Position numbers and translations under genes: made by a program | NCBI GenBank assembly: GCA_003550305.1 | Contig: QKYT01000205.1 | Coordinates: forward strand, 12,271 to 30,047 | Direction: 5' to 3' | Origin: Glomus cerebriforme | Lineage: Eukaryota; Glomeromycota; Glomeromycetes; Glomerales; Glomeraceae | DNA length: 17,777 nucleotides | Notes under the pieces: model-generated | Seen by the model: only the letters and a program-made list of their open reading frames with translations | What the model was told of the DNA's origin: nothing | The model's database searches: none | Part shown: piece by piece, positions 1-9,140 of the stretch | Numbering within the stretch: position 1 is the first letter of the stretch | Layout of the letters: the number at the start of each line of letters is the position of its first letter

Positions 1-163
1 CAATATAAAGAAGCAGATAAAAAAAAAATTTTAGCAATTTGAAGCAATTTATGGTGAGAAAATGGAGGTTTATTCTGAATATTATTATAATAAATTATGC
101 AAAGACTACAAATTGATATTATGAGCTAATTATAAAAAATTATTAGACCTATTTTTATTTTAA
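1..163 (+). pseudogene. Decayed 3' end of an unrecognised coding frame
   Basis: Codon-like sequence runs in from the left edge. Frame 1 reads QYKEADKKKILA up to position 39. After a slip at the A-run near 20-30 the sense continues in another frame from 41 (FEAIYGEKMEVYSEYYYNK and on) to a TAA at 161-163, with one internal TGA at 122-124. The Lys/Tyr-rich text looks like protein rather than random A+T sequence, but no domain is recognised. One frameshift and one stop in about 50 codons indicate a dead gene or transposon tail. The call is weak because the fragment is short and its upstream part lies outside the window. Confidence 0.25.
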
Positions 164-235
164 TTTGTTTTTGATAATAATCTACGGACTTTCAGCTTTC
201 AAACAAGCTATTCTGTATACAGATTAGTGCGATCA

Positions 236-1735
236 TCATGATGCAGTGACCAATTTTTTAATTCCGGTTTTTTTTGTAACACACTGTATATCTTGGGATC
301 GGTAAAAGGTTTCATGGGAATTACGAAAATGATTAGTAGTGTTGATGGACTCGGCATTAATTAAAAGCCTAATGTCTGAAAGGGGGTCCCGCACGGGAAT
401 GGAAGGAGTTACGACCGATACTACCGGCGCGCGGGTACTACGAGTAGTAACGGGTCTTTGAATGGGAATGGGAGGCGAATCCGCGATAAAAATTTCTTGT
501 ATGTCTGATTCTTTAATAAAAGTGTGGCCACGCGATTTATTCCAAAAACGGGGGAGTGGGTAATTGTCCTTAGATTTATAACGGACATGGTTAAATTTGA
601 CGTGTTCAATATGTTTTTTGAGGACTTGACTAGGATGCATTAAATAATGGTGTCACGCTCCTATACGAAAAAGTCTATTAGGATTCGTAATGGCATCTTC
701 TGGTTTCTTGTCGTAAGATATTAGGGAGGACACTTTTCGGTCACGTCGGGATTTCTGTTTAAGCAATGTTTTTGCTGTGTAAGTAGACGAGGAAGCTGTG
801 GCATAGGATAAGTTTGAGTATTGTTTAACATATATATGTTTCATCGATTCAGCCGATCGATTTTTGTTGATAAGGGCGGTGCAGATACGTGTTCGATATG
901 AAACGCCTGTTCTATGTGATGTGACGAATGTGGAGTCAGGGCTTTGTGATTTTTGAAAAATTAATTTTGTAGCTTTAGAGAATTTTCGTATGTGAGGTGT
1001 GTCTATGTCAGAATTATAAAGACATTTTTGGTGGATGCTACAACCTGAACGGTTATTGGATAAAACGATGGGGGAGGGTATGGGGCACCGAGTTTGGTCT
1101 AATGAAAAATTACAGGGTACGTAAATACCAAAATGGAAACGAAATCTTTTGTATGTAAAATAGAAGAAAGTTTTGGTGGTGCAATTACTACGGTCTTGGT
1201 CAGTTCTATTACTAATATAGGAAATACGAGACAATAATGATTTCCTAATAAAATTGAAATATTTATGTTGTACTCGTTTGGGGATGACTTTTTGTAAGGA
1301 AAAAAAATGTGTGAGTAATTTGCTAATTTGGAATTTTTTGTTCAGTGTATGGGAATTAGAAAAGTATAGTTTTGGGGAATTGGACATGAGGAGATCATTG
1401 GTGTGGATCTTCAGGTGTGTTTGATTGGTATTTGGTGTTATACCGTCTAATTCGAAAAAATAGGATTTACTACGTTTAGATTCATAAATTCTGTTGTGAC
1501 CACGATGATCCTGAGAGGTCACGTGAAAATGGGTTGTGGAAATGTGGAAAGGAACGAATTTTTTAACATGAAAGTTGGGTGAAGAAAAATGTTTTTGAAA
1601 AGCACTGGTCATAACGACCTTGGTTGTAGAAAAAAATTGGGATATAAGTCTTTCTCCGTGAAAAAGGAACAAAATATTGGNGTATTCGTGGACCTTATTA
1701 AGAAGGCCTGCCAGTTGTGAAAAAATTTTTTTATG
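236..1735 (-). pseudogene. Long unrecognised open frame interrupted by one in-frame TGA
   Basis: A single minus-strand frame stays open from just after a TAA at 1736-1738 down to a TGA at 236-238, about 500 codons, except for one TGA at 653-655. The upstream part is at least 339 codons. The first ATG is at 1612, giving 320 residues; the frame continues upstream through an N at 1681 and may use an earlier exon, because a CAG acceptor-like site lies near 1708. The part after the TGA resumes in the same frame four codons later with ATG at 640 (134 residues). The product is rich in Ser, Thr, His, Lys, Asn and Phe, with one Trp in the second part. No transmembrane run, signal peptide or known motif is visible. 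The other two minus frames and the plus frames are full of stops, and third positions are varied, so this is probably real coding sequence. The stretch is clearly richer in G+C than its surroundings, which suggests a mobile or foreign origin, but I do not recognise it. Confidence 0.45.
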
Positions 1736-1738
1736 TTA

Positions 1739-2412
1739 CTGCGGAATTCATACGGTTTTGAAAATTAGGAGAAAGAGTTTTTTTTTTCTTTAATTATGTT
1801 TTCTAAATTTTTGTGATATTCATAAATGTGTACTACACTAGTATTACACTGCCAAAACACGTGGTATAGCTTTTATTTAGGCCAATTATTGCTTAGAAAA
1901 CTTTGTTTTTCACTATTAAAATCGCGAGATTAAAGAAACCTTAGAAAAGTATGGAATTACATACCAACGAAATAATAAGTGTTTTTTTTTGTAAAATAAA
2001 ATTGTTTAAACATTAAATAACTTATATTTTATAATTATATTATTTTGCTAGAAGTTTTTACTATAATTATCCTGATAGTTCTTGATAGATACTCAATATA
2101 CACCTTCAAAAGTGGACTTTTTACTTAAATTACAAGATAATGTAATAAAATAATAAAATAACTAATATTTTTTATTATGTAAAAGATCAAAATAATATAG
2201 ACGCACGCAAAAAAATTAAGGTTGCTTAGTGTCATATCACAATTTGATCCAAGTAATATAATTGAAGATGAGCGAAATTAGCCCATATGACTAGTACAAT
2301 TTAACACCAATAAAACAATCGCATTTTAGAATATCTCAGTTAAATTATTTACAAGGTTTTCTTTGAAGATTTCCTACATTGAAAGAAAAAATTCATCGCT
2401 AAAAAATAAATC
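1739..2412. other. A+T-rich spacer, no gene seen
   Basis: No frame here reads as protein on either strand. The last 200 bases before 2413 would be the promoter and leader of the dead gene that starts there. A CACGTG-like site occurs near 1858-1863 (aacACGTGgt, inexact). Confidence 0.4.
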
Positions 2413-2992
2413 ATGAATATTATTAATTACTCGCGAAATAATCTCACTAATAATGTTTACGAGTCAAATTTTACTGGATTTAATAATTTTGATAATTTAC
2501 TTCAAGCAATAACTGTAGGACCTTCAATTGATGATAATATAATGAACGATATGCATAGCGATAATGTTAATAACGTTCCTGTTAATCATTATCAGACCAG
2601 CAACCCATATCTAGTGATGCTTCATACAATAACACTACCGTCTCCAAAGATGATTCCTGTACCATTCTTATCAGTAATGCTATTTTGCCATGTCTAATAA
2701 TTTTTTGTACAATCCTCCCATGCCAACAACTCTTCATACAACAATGATATAGTGTTTCTTAATTTAATTATCTTAATATATCACCATTTAATATCCTCCC
2801 TTCATTTAATTCACTCAATATTACTATTAATTCTCCATGGAATATTTCTGAAATCTCAGAAACGGATTCAAAATTATCATTTTGCCAGTAACCAATTCAG
2901 ATGTACAAGATCAACTTTAACACGATTATACTTATTTGCTGGATCGCTCTTCAGATAACTTAGATAACTTGCAAGTTCAATTTCAACAATAA
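2413..2992 (+). pseudogene. Dead Asn/Ser/Asp-rich gene with several frameshifts
   Basis: The gene begins with ATG at 2413 and reads MNIINYSRNNLTNNVYESNF and on for about 66 codons in frame 1. Sense then moves to frame 0 near 2610 (SDASYNNTTVSKDDSC) and to frame 2 near 2690 (MSNNFLYNPPMPTTLHTT). It returns to frame 0 at 2775 (NISPFNILPSFNSLNITINS, stop at 2889) and to frame 2 at 2885 (PVTNSDVQDQL), with a further stop, ending at the TAA at 2990-2992. Each block has the Asn/Ser/Asp-rich, low-complexity look of a disordered region, as found in fungal transcription factors, but no DNA-binding domain is visible, so no function is assigned. At least four frame changes and two extra stops make it a pseudogene. 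The alternation of coherent blocks between frames is the evidence; single blocks could be chance. Confidence 0.45.
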
Positions 2993-3975
2993 TGAGTAAT
3001 AATAATTTCATGTTTGGCAATATCTTATTTTATATGCTTGTTTATTTTTTATTTTATTTTATATCCCTTTATATTTTCATTTATAAATATACATATAAAA
3101 TAAAAGCACAGTTTTTTGCATCTCGATCGTTAGTTGAGTTCTTATCGTCAATGTCAAATTTATTTATTTATTCATTTTATTTGTTTGTTTTTCTTTTTTT
3201 TTTGAGATTATTCTAGTTATAATTTTGATAGCTAGTATAATTATATGAAATTTTATAAGATTTCTAAGTTCAAAAGGCTGTTGTTCAGTAGTTTTATTTA
3301 TTTTACATATTTATTTTTAAATTTTTATATTTATGACCATTCCCGGTGTCTGGTTAAGTCTCTAGTGATCACATAAAATACTTATAAGTTGACAAGCAGA
3401 AGTTCAAAGTTAATAATTCGCTTATCATATATGAACTTTTATACTAAAAGAATAATTTGAAACTTAATTACTTAAATATGATGAACAACTTTACTATGTG
3501 ATTTATTTCACCATTTAAATTAATATATTGAATTAAGTTATGGTGAATACAATAATAGCTTTTCTTATGTTTTAAGAAATTCTATAACCGTCATATTAAA
3601 ATTAGCATAATGTATATTTAGTACTAAAGACCCAAGTTTGTAAGGTTGCAATTGCCAAGTGTTTCCAAATGTCGATATCATGCGTAAAACTGTCATATAA
3701 CATTTATCAAAGGTATAAAAATAAATCTATAACACTATCATATATTATTTTCTTCGCATGAATAATTGACTTTGTTCAGATCTCAGATAAGGTTATCTAT
3801 GACCAGTATTTACCTTTATTAATAAGTTGAATGGCTAAAATAATAGTATAGAATACAAGAATAAAACTTAACCTAAAAAAATATGGGTATGGGTAGAGGC
3901 TTTAGAAAAAATATGTAAAAAATTTCTTTATTATAACTATTTGATTTTGTATTGGATATATATAGACTAATATAG
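2993..3975. other. A+T-rich spacer, no gene seen
   Basis: An ATG-initiated frame at 2992-3216 translates to almost pure Phe/Leu/Ile/Tyr and follows T-rich DNA, so it is not taken as a gene. The rest of the stretch has dense stops in every frame and no recognisable structure. Confidence 0.4.
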
Positions 3976-4126
3976 TTAATAAAAGTATACTTAAAAGCAC
4001 GTTCGAGATATAAACAATAAATTGCACAATCGAAGGAACTTTGTCAATTTTTAACTTCTGAATTCATGGGGGAAAATATTATTCATCATTTTAAAAAAGT
4101 TTATAAAAAGATTTACAGCTACAAGA

Positions 4127-4329
4127 ATTTACTAGGATCCCAATGAACCAAAAAAAAATCATGTAAATCTTTCCTTTTTTTGGATAATTTATGATAATGT
4201 CAGCCAGAAATTTATTACTTATTTTAGTAACTGACTGACATTACCATAATTCCGACCCTGAATAAATTGTACAGTTAATAGTAAAATTTTTTTGGCTGGA
4301 CCTGTGCATATTTTGGGGTCCTAATTTAC
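4127..4329. mobile_element. MITE with 11-bp terminal inverted repeats and 6-bp target duplication
   Basis: The element proper is 4133-4323 (191 bp). The left end reads TAGGATCCCAA and the right end, read inward on the other strand, TAGGACCCCAA, so 10 of 11 bases match. ATTTAC flanks it on both sides (4127-4132 and 4324-4329) as a perfect 6-bp target duplication. There is no coding capacity, and the centre carries a strong hairpin. Removing the element plus one ATTTAC rejoins an open frame. Size, ends and lack of genes fit a non-autonomous class II element. The 6-bp duplication does not fit hAT (8), Tc1/mariner (TA), Mutator (about 9) or CACTA (3), so I leave the superfamily open. Confidence 0.75.
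4191..4247. repeat. Imperfect hairpin inside the MITE
   Basis: ATGATAATGTCAGCCAG (4191-4207) pairs with CTGACTGACATTACCAT (4231-4247) at 15 of 17 positions, and an inner stem TTACT/AGTAA (4215-4219 and 4226-4230) closes the loop. Such subterminal or central foldbacks are common in MITEs. Confidence 0.65.
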
Positions 4330-4382
4330 CGGCTTTTTTGATATTAATGATCAAAAGAATATTCGATAAGTATTTCAAATGA

Positions 4383-4790
4383 TAATTTATACAATTTAAA
4401 ATAATATTTAAAATGTAGTTTTTATAATGTATCTGAGTTGTGTGAAAAATATCTCACAATGATAAGATTAGTGAATAAATCTCAATTGCTGACGTTAAAT
4501 AGTACAAAATTGCATAAAAAAAGTAAGAGATCATTCTTGATAAAATAATAATTGATCAGAAGGGGAATGAAAATGAAAAAAAATAAATATATAACTATTA
4601 GAAAATTAAATGATATAATTAATAATTTACTCTAAACTATTAAAGTATAAAATAGTATAAAAAAAAAAGTATAAAATGTGGTATTACATAGAAGTATATC
4701 TGATATTAAAAAATGTCTGTCCTTCAAAATCAGCAATAGACTGATCAATAATTTAATATAATAAATTAAATATTGATTTTTAAAAAAAAA
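4383..4790. other. A+T-rich spacer, no gene seen
   Basis: Stops are dense in all frames. The last bases run straight into the kinase relic that begins at about 4791, so an intron or lost exon of that gene may lie here. Confidence 0.35.
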
Positions 4791-5038
4791 TCTACAGACG
4801 AAAACGAAGTTAATAAATTAATTCAAGAAATGCAGCTAAAACATAACTATTCAAATAACATAATATTTAAAGAAATAGCAGTGGTTTTGTTATAATATAT
4901 TCAACAATATGGAGATATGAACCATTACATTTGGATATGAATAAAAAGGGATATACGAAAGTTCCAAATAAAACAATTGTATTAAAATGTTGTTTAAGTA
5001 ATTCAGAAAATATTACAATATTACTAATGAATTTTTAA
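4791..5038 (+). pseudogene. Orphan N-lobe fragment of a Rhizophagus-type protein kinase
   Basis: Frame 0 from 4791 reads STDENEVNKLIQEMQLKHNY and on to EIAVVLL and a stop at 4893. The overlapping frame 2 from 4883 reads GFVIIYSTIW, then LHLDMNKKGYTKVPNKTIVL, KCC and LSNSENIT, ending at TAA 5036-5038. This order matches the N-terminal half of a widely expanded kinase family of these fungi: a short acidic/QEMQLK leader, a glycine-rich loop ending in a YSAIW-like strand, and a VALKCL-like strand with the ATP-binding Lys (here the Lys of IVLKC). The glycine loop is damaged, a frameshift separates leader from lobe, and about 15-20 residues seem missing between them. Nothing of the helix C, HRD or DFG regions follows. 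It is a different subfamily from the kinase-Sel1 genes further right. The family match is from memory of typical sequences, not a search. Confidence 0.6.
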
Positions 5039-5493
5039 ATAAGATATTATAGATTTAAATATATTTTGTTTTAAAAAAATAACAATTATCATTTTTCCTT
5101 TCTTTAGGTTAATATTATTCTAGTGAAATTCTTTAATATGTCCAAGGTTTACGTCCTTATTTGACTATAAAGTAATAAAAATAGTACAGATTATACATTA
5201 ATTATCCAGTTGAAACGGTCACAAATTAATATTTAACAAATCAATTAATTTGTATTTTAAAACTATTAAAATAAAAAAATAATTTTGAATAATAAAAAAT
5301 TTATTTTCTTGGTTTCCTTTTTTTTCTTTATTAAAATATAGTAAAAAATGTTTTAAATATAATTGTTATTTAATTATTTAAGAAGTAAAAAATAAAATTT
5401 TCAGTTTAATTAAATGCCTCTAATCTATTCTAAACAAATTATTAATTTCACTAACTGTTAACTAAATATTGATTATTATTTTATCCGATTCTA
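5039..5493. other. A+T-rich spacer, no gene seen
   Basis: No coherent frame or repeat is visible. It separates the orphan kinase fragment from the 3' end of the convergent minus-strand relic. Confidence 0.35.
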
Positions 5494-6242
5494 CTAGCAA
5501 TCCCTAATATTCTCCATTTGTATTTTGTTGTACTTTTTTTCATTGTCTGATTTTTTTTCTTCTTGTGTTCCTTCATTATCTTTTTCAATTTATTTCATTA
5601 ATCTCGTTTGTTTTCTTTCTATTGCTTTATTCTAATTTACATCATTATTTCTTTCTATTTCTAACAGATCACACTTTTTTCCAAATTAGTTTTCATATGT
5701 TTCAATTAACATGATGGAACTTAACTTTATTTTCCCATTTTATTTCTTGGGTATACTGTTACTTTTTTCTAGTTTAGATATTATTTGTATTCAATTATTG
5801 CATTCATTGTTTTCTCAATAATTCTCACTTTCCAAACTCCATAAGTGATCCCAATATTCCTGGCATTTTCTTATTCTCTATCGGTATACTTGTCTTTGTT
5901 TATATACTTTTTTCTCAACTAGCTTTTTCCATTTTTACTATGCATTTCTGTTTGTAGCTTTCTTGTCATTCCTTCTCGTTAAAATTTTCATTCACAACAA
6001 TTACTTCAGTCTTCAATTCTTTATTCACTAATTTTAGTTGTTTCATTCTTCTTGTTGTTACACGGATTGTGTAATTGCATTATCCTTAGATTCTTTTTGT
6101 CTTTAATGTTCAAAAGGTCTAATATGGTCACTGCACTTTCTATTTTTCTCTTTATATATTTTGTTTCCCCATTTTCTGCCAATAAAATTATTTATTTCTT
6201 TAATAATTTTTCCACTAAACATTGCATAAATCTTTTAAATCT
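5494..6242 (-). pseudogene. Dead Lys/Glu-rich, probably coiled-coil protein gene
   Basis: Read on the minus strand from 6242, one frame gives RFKRFMQCLVEKLLKK, a TAA, then IILLAENGETKYIKRKIESA and on to NKKNETTKISE and a stop. Sense moves to a second frame with MKQLKLVNKELKTEVIVVNE, then QESYKQKCIVKMEKAS and EKKYINKDKYTDRE, each separated by one in-frame stop, then ENARNIGITYGVWKVRIIEK. Further down a Glu/Lys/Asn-rich tail (EIERNNDVN, then DNEGTQEEKKSDNEKKYNKI) ends at two TAGs near 5494. The strong purine bias of this strand over 750 bp fits such a charged protein. At least six stops and two or more frameshifts make it a pseudogene. The family is not recognised; the tail is the kind that forms coiled coils. 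A plus-strand Phe/Leu-rich frame at 6052-6246 is its shadow. Confidence 0.55.
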
Positions 6243-7682
6243 TTAAATATTGTATTTATTCATCATTATGTTCTATCAGTTTGTTTTGCTAAATCCCATT
6301 GTTTATCTTCTTTTAGGAAAAGTAGGTTTCGATTTTTGATGATTTACAGCCATTCTTTGGTATTTCAACTAACAGATGGTATCTTTAGAGCTATTGAATG
6401 ATTTTTGAAATTAAATGAAATAAGTGAAGAGGGAATTCTAATCTAAACCAACCAGCAGTTAGGAGATGCTCGACTATCTGACTGGTTTTCCTTGCCTGAT
6501 ACGAGGAAACCTCAATATACAGTATAAGGAAGTAAAGAGGAAGTTTAAAGGGGTAATTTTTAAAAAGGATTATAGAGAGAAAATAAAATAATAATAATAA
6601 TATAATCAGTAAAAAGTATGAAAAATAATATGGAATATTGGTGGTATTTATATAATTAAGAATATTAAGAATATAAAAATGAGTCAAAATTAATAATGAT
6701 ACAATAATAAATTTGTCACATCATGCAAATTTGATATTTTTAGTATTTAAGGAAATTTAAATAAATTAATTACACGTCATAATCTATTGTTATATTAAAA
6801 ATTAAAAAATCATGCGATATTTAAGATTATCAGTAAAAAACTGATGATTACATTTTCTTTCTCTTAAATTGTCAATATGTAACATAATTTGTAAATAATT
6901 TTACTCATTTTCATGAGCAAACAATTGTTTAATTAACTTGTAATTCAAAGATTTATTTGAATTTTTTTAAAATTTGTCAAAATATTTATCAAGTTTAAAG
7001 TTTGAATATACTTTTTCAAGTGGATTAATGGTTGTGGAGTAGAAATATGAATTTCAGTAAAAATGAAAAAAAGTCTTATCATTATAATTTATTTCTAAAT
7101 TTACAAAATTGCATATACTTGATTTTGATCAATATTATTAAAATTTCACACTTGGAAATTTTAGGATTTAACTTGCGAAACATTCACCAAAAAATTTTCA
7201 GTTATTTCAAAATTACGTTCAAAAGTTATAGATTTGGAGTCATTTTTTATTAGATAAAGTAATCATGTACAATCGCGTTCAAAAGTGATACCGGTTCAAA
7301 TTTTAAAGCCATAATCATGTTCTTTAAAATATTGATATTTGAACTTTGGGAAGGTTAAAATGTGAGCTGTTTTAATTTTAAAATCCAGGATTCATCATTT
7401 TTTATATGTAATTTACTATGTAATAGTGAATCGGGCGTCACTTTCGGACGCGGCTATACAACAGGAATTATCATTAATGATATTCAATATAATACTTTGG
7501 ATAATTGAAAATAATTAAAAAATATAATAACTTGAATTTTATCAGAAAATGAAGTTATGTTAAACTGTTTTGTTCTTTTGTGTGAAACTAATATTTTCCT
7601 TTAAAAATAAAAAAAAATGAGAATATATAATCAAAATATTGAAATTCATATATAACATTAAAATTATAATTAACATTTTTTA
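6243..7682. other. Mostly A+T-rich spacer with one GC-richer island
   Basis: Apart from the structured island at about 6430-6530, described separately, no gene is supported. A small GC hairpin, GCGTC/GACGC, lies at 7435-7451, and the phrase CGTTCAAAAG occurs at about 7206 and 7275, which suggests an old dispersed repeat at 7200-7470. Frames at 6391-6687 (minus) and 7032-7253 (plus) are open but low-complexity. Confidence 0.35.
6450..6511. repeat. Two overlapping hairpins in a GC-richer island
   Basis: AACCAGCAG (6450-6458) pairs with CTG at 6478-6480 and CTGGTT at 6482-6487, a 9-bp stem with one bulged A. GGTTTTCCT (6484-6492) pairs with AGGAAACC (6504-6511), 8 bp with one bulged T. The two stems share GGTT at 6484-6487 and cannot form together on one molecule. 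The minus strand also has weak polymerase III A-box-like (GTCGAGC) and B-box-like (GGTTTAGATT) words about 18 nt apart, closer than in a true tRNA. It may be a decayed SINE or tRNA-derived repeat; function unknown. Confidence 0.4.
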
Positions 7683-8152
7683 ATTAAAATCATTACAAAT
7701 CTGCCAAATCCTTCATTCAAAAGCTCAAATGAATTAGAAATTCCAGAAGATAATTATTATAAACATAATATAATCATTTTTTATGTTTATACCATTTTTA
7801 TAAAAACTTGCATGAATCATTTCAAAAGCTACTATCAAAGTATTTGGAATATGGTGCTAGTTTTATATATATTTGTAAATTATTATGTACCATGACTCTA
7901 TCAAAAAAAATGGATATTTTGTATTTGCAATACAAAATCAACATTCGTGCATTCCATATTAGGCTTAGTATATAGATTATAATTTATACTATTCTATAGT
8001 TCATCAAATATCCGGTTAATTGATTTTAAGGTAGAAAGTAAAGATGAAAATGAAAAAAATATTGATCCAGAAAGAATATAATGTTATTCAATAGTGTACA
8101 GTAAACGACGAAGATATAAGAGATGTAGAAAAATTTTTTTAATAAAGAATTA
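7683..8152 (+). pseudogene. Decayed unrecognised gene ending at a Helitron
   Basis: Frame 0 from 7683 reads IKIITNLPNPSFKSSNELEI and PEDNYYKHNI to about 7768. Frame 2 then takes over with LYHFYKNLHESFQKLLSKYL, EYGASFIYICKLL, then LSKKMDILYLQYKINIRAFH and a TAG at 7973-7975. Sense resumes in frame 0 at 8001 (SSNIRLIDFKVESKDENEKN) to a TAA at 8079, and in frame 1 with VNDEDIRDVEKFF to about 8139. The blocks join into about 150 residues of normal-looking, helix-rich protein. Two or three frameshifts and several stops mark it as dead. The style resembles C-terminal tails of fungal kinase or regulatory proteins, but I cannot name a domain. It ends at the Helitron, and no continuation in this orientation is seen beyond 9140, so the insertion point or a later rearrangement removed the rest. 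Confidence 0.45.
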
Positions 8153-9140
8153 TCTATATAACTACAAACGTTTAGATTACCCAGATTACCGCTGTATAAA
8201 TAATTATGAACTGTGTATTGTGCAATGTCTCTGTGCCTGATCTATTCCATATTTTTTTTAGTTTTATCAGTAAATTCGTGTTGATTACTAATATTTATTG
8301 TATATCGTTATAATTTGTTATTTCTCTTTGGTTTGATTGAAGGTCCGGTAATTTCGACTAATACTAAATAAGTAATAGATAATAAACTTAATACAGTAAT
8401 TTTTTAATCACGATTATTAAAAAGAATACTGAGATTTTTTAATAAGGTTTTTTTTAACAGTTTCAACAATTGTCACTTTTTTTTTGTATTTTTTATATTT
8501 TTCAATAAATTGCAGTCATATAAAAATTTTTTTAATAAAGTTTTTTAATAAATCACACTATAAAATGATTTTTATAAGTTATGTATAGAGATTTTTTTTC
8601 TTTTCCATTCATTAAAATTTTATTAAAAATTCTGGTGTGGACCGGGCTGAGCCGAGCTGGCATAGACCTGCATTAAATTTTTTATTTCAAATCTGGGCCA
8701 AACCGGATTGCATTTTCAATGATTGTAAATAGATCACAAGATCAGTCATTAAACAAACCACAAGTTTTTGTAAATGGCCAGCTATATGTTGCCTCATCCG
8801 GAACCATATTATGCATATCAGTGTACAGTATTGAAGTTCTCAAACTATGTGATAATTATCAAACCAAAAACATTGAATATAATGAAATCTTTCAAAATTT
8901 AAAAAGACATATTGTAATATAGTAAATTTTAACCGATATTTTATTACTTTCATAATATTTACTATAAATTTCTAATTATAAACAAATAATAACTATAAGC
9001 CAGATATTAATACTATATAATATTTAATTTTTCTGAACATAAATCATATTTTTATATCTCGTCTTATTTCCAGAATATTTTTTATGTACACATTAGTTTA
9101 AACTCATCGATCCCACCGTGAAGCAATGGGTTACAGCTAG
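8153..9140 (+). mobile_element. Helitron remnant, copy A (988 bp)
   Basis: The 5' end is TCTATATAACTA preceded by A (8152). The 3' end is GGGTTACAGCTAG followed by T (9141). TC at the 5' end, CTRR at the 3' end, insertion between A and T, and no target duplication are the Helitron rules. The same ends occur on a second element in this window in opposite orientation, sharing the 5' 12 bases, a block containing CTGTATAAATAATTATGA and CCTGATCTATTCCATATT, part of the 3' coding region, and the last 50 bases. The 3' subterminal hairpin is weak (CCC/GGG only). Inside is the C-terminus of a Pif1-type helicase in the expected orientation, near the 3' end. A GC-rich patch at 8632-8670, absent from copy B, may be a further nested insertion. 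The element is too short to be autonomous. Confidence 0.75.
8698..8922 (+). pseudogene. C-terminal remnant of a Pif1-type (Helitron RepHel) helicase
   Basis: From 8698 the frame reads PNRIAFSMIVNRSQDQSLN and then VFVNGQLYVASSG, with a further 40 residues to a TAG at 8920-8922. Pif1-type helicases, including the helicase domain of Helitron RepHel proteins, end with a block like AFAMTINKSQGQSL...HGQLYVALSR. The match covers both parts in order and spacing. The Gly of SQG has become Asp, and the Arg of the final SR (the motif VI arginine finger) is Gly, so it would not work. The Walker motifs and Rep domain are absent. The first ATG in frame is 8719, but the homology begins before it, so this is a truncated tail, not a short gene. 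In an intact element it would unwind DNA during rolling-circle transposition. Confidence 0.75.

Larger units (their letters stand above)
3976..4382 (+). pseudogene. Unrecognised coding relic split by a MITE
   Basis: From 3976 one frame reads LIKVYLKARSRYKQ, a TAA at 4018, then IAQSKELCQFLTSEFMGENI and on to YSYKNL at about 4131. It is then cut by a 191-bp element. If the element and one copy of its 6-bp target duplication are left out, the same frame continues into PAFLILMIKRIFDKYFK and a TGA at 4380-4382. The join across the insertion is the best evidence that this was coding DNA before the element landed. About 75 codons are recovered; the start and any upstream exons are not visible. No domain is recognised. 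The stop at 4018 shows decay independent of the insertion. Confidence 0.45.

Noticed and set aside
421..609. 62-codon minus-strand frame
   Set aside because: It lies entirely inside the longer minus frame at 236-640 in another phase and has no independent support.
653..655. TGA read as Trp (mitochondrial or mollicute code)
   Set aside because: Considered because these fungi have mitochondria and mollicute-like endobacteria. No gene at this locus shows TGA repeatedly in sense positions, and the window has spliceosomal introns and nuclear kinase genes, so a nonsense change is simpler.
2992..3216. 74-codon plus-strand frame
   Set aside because: Almost only Phe, Leu, Ile, Tyr and Ser from T-rich DNA; it starts at the end of the dead gene and looks like compositional noise.
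6052..6246. 64-codon plus-strand hydrophobic frame
   Set aside because: It is the antisense shadow of the Lys/Glu-rich minus-strand pseudogene.
6440..6530. tRNA gene
   Set aside because: The A-box and B-box-like words are too close and no cloverleaf with an acceptor stem can be drawn.
6391..6687. 98-codon minus-strand frame
   Set aside because: The first half is low-complexity hydrophobic sequence; only the last 40 codons cross the GC-richer island, which is better explained as a repeat.
7032..7253. 73-codon plus-strand frame
   Set aside because: Asn/Ile/Lys/Phe-rich with no motif; expected by chance at this A+T content.
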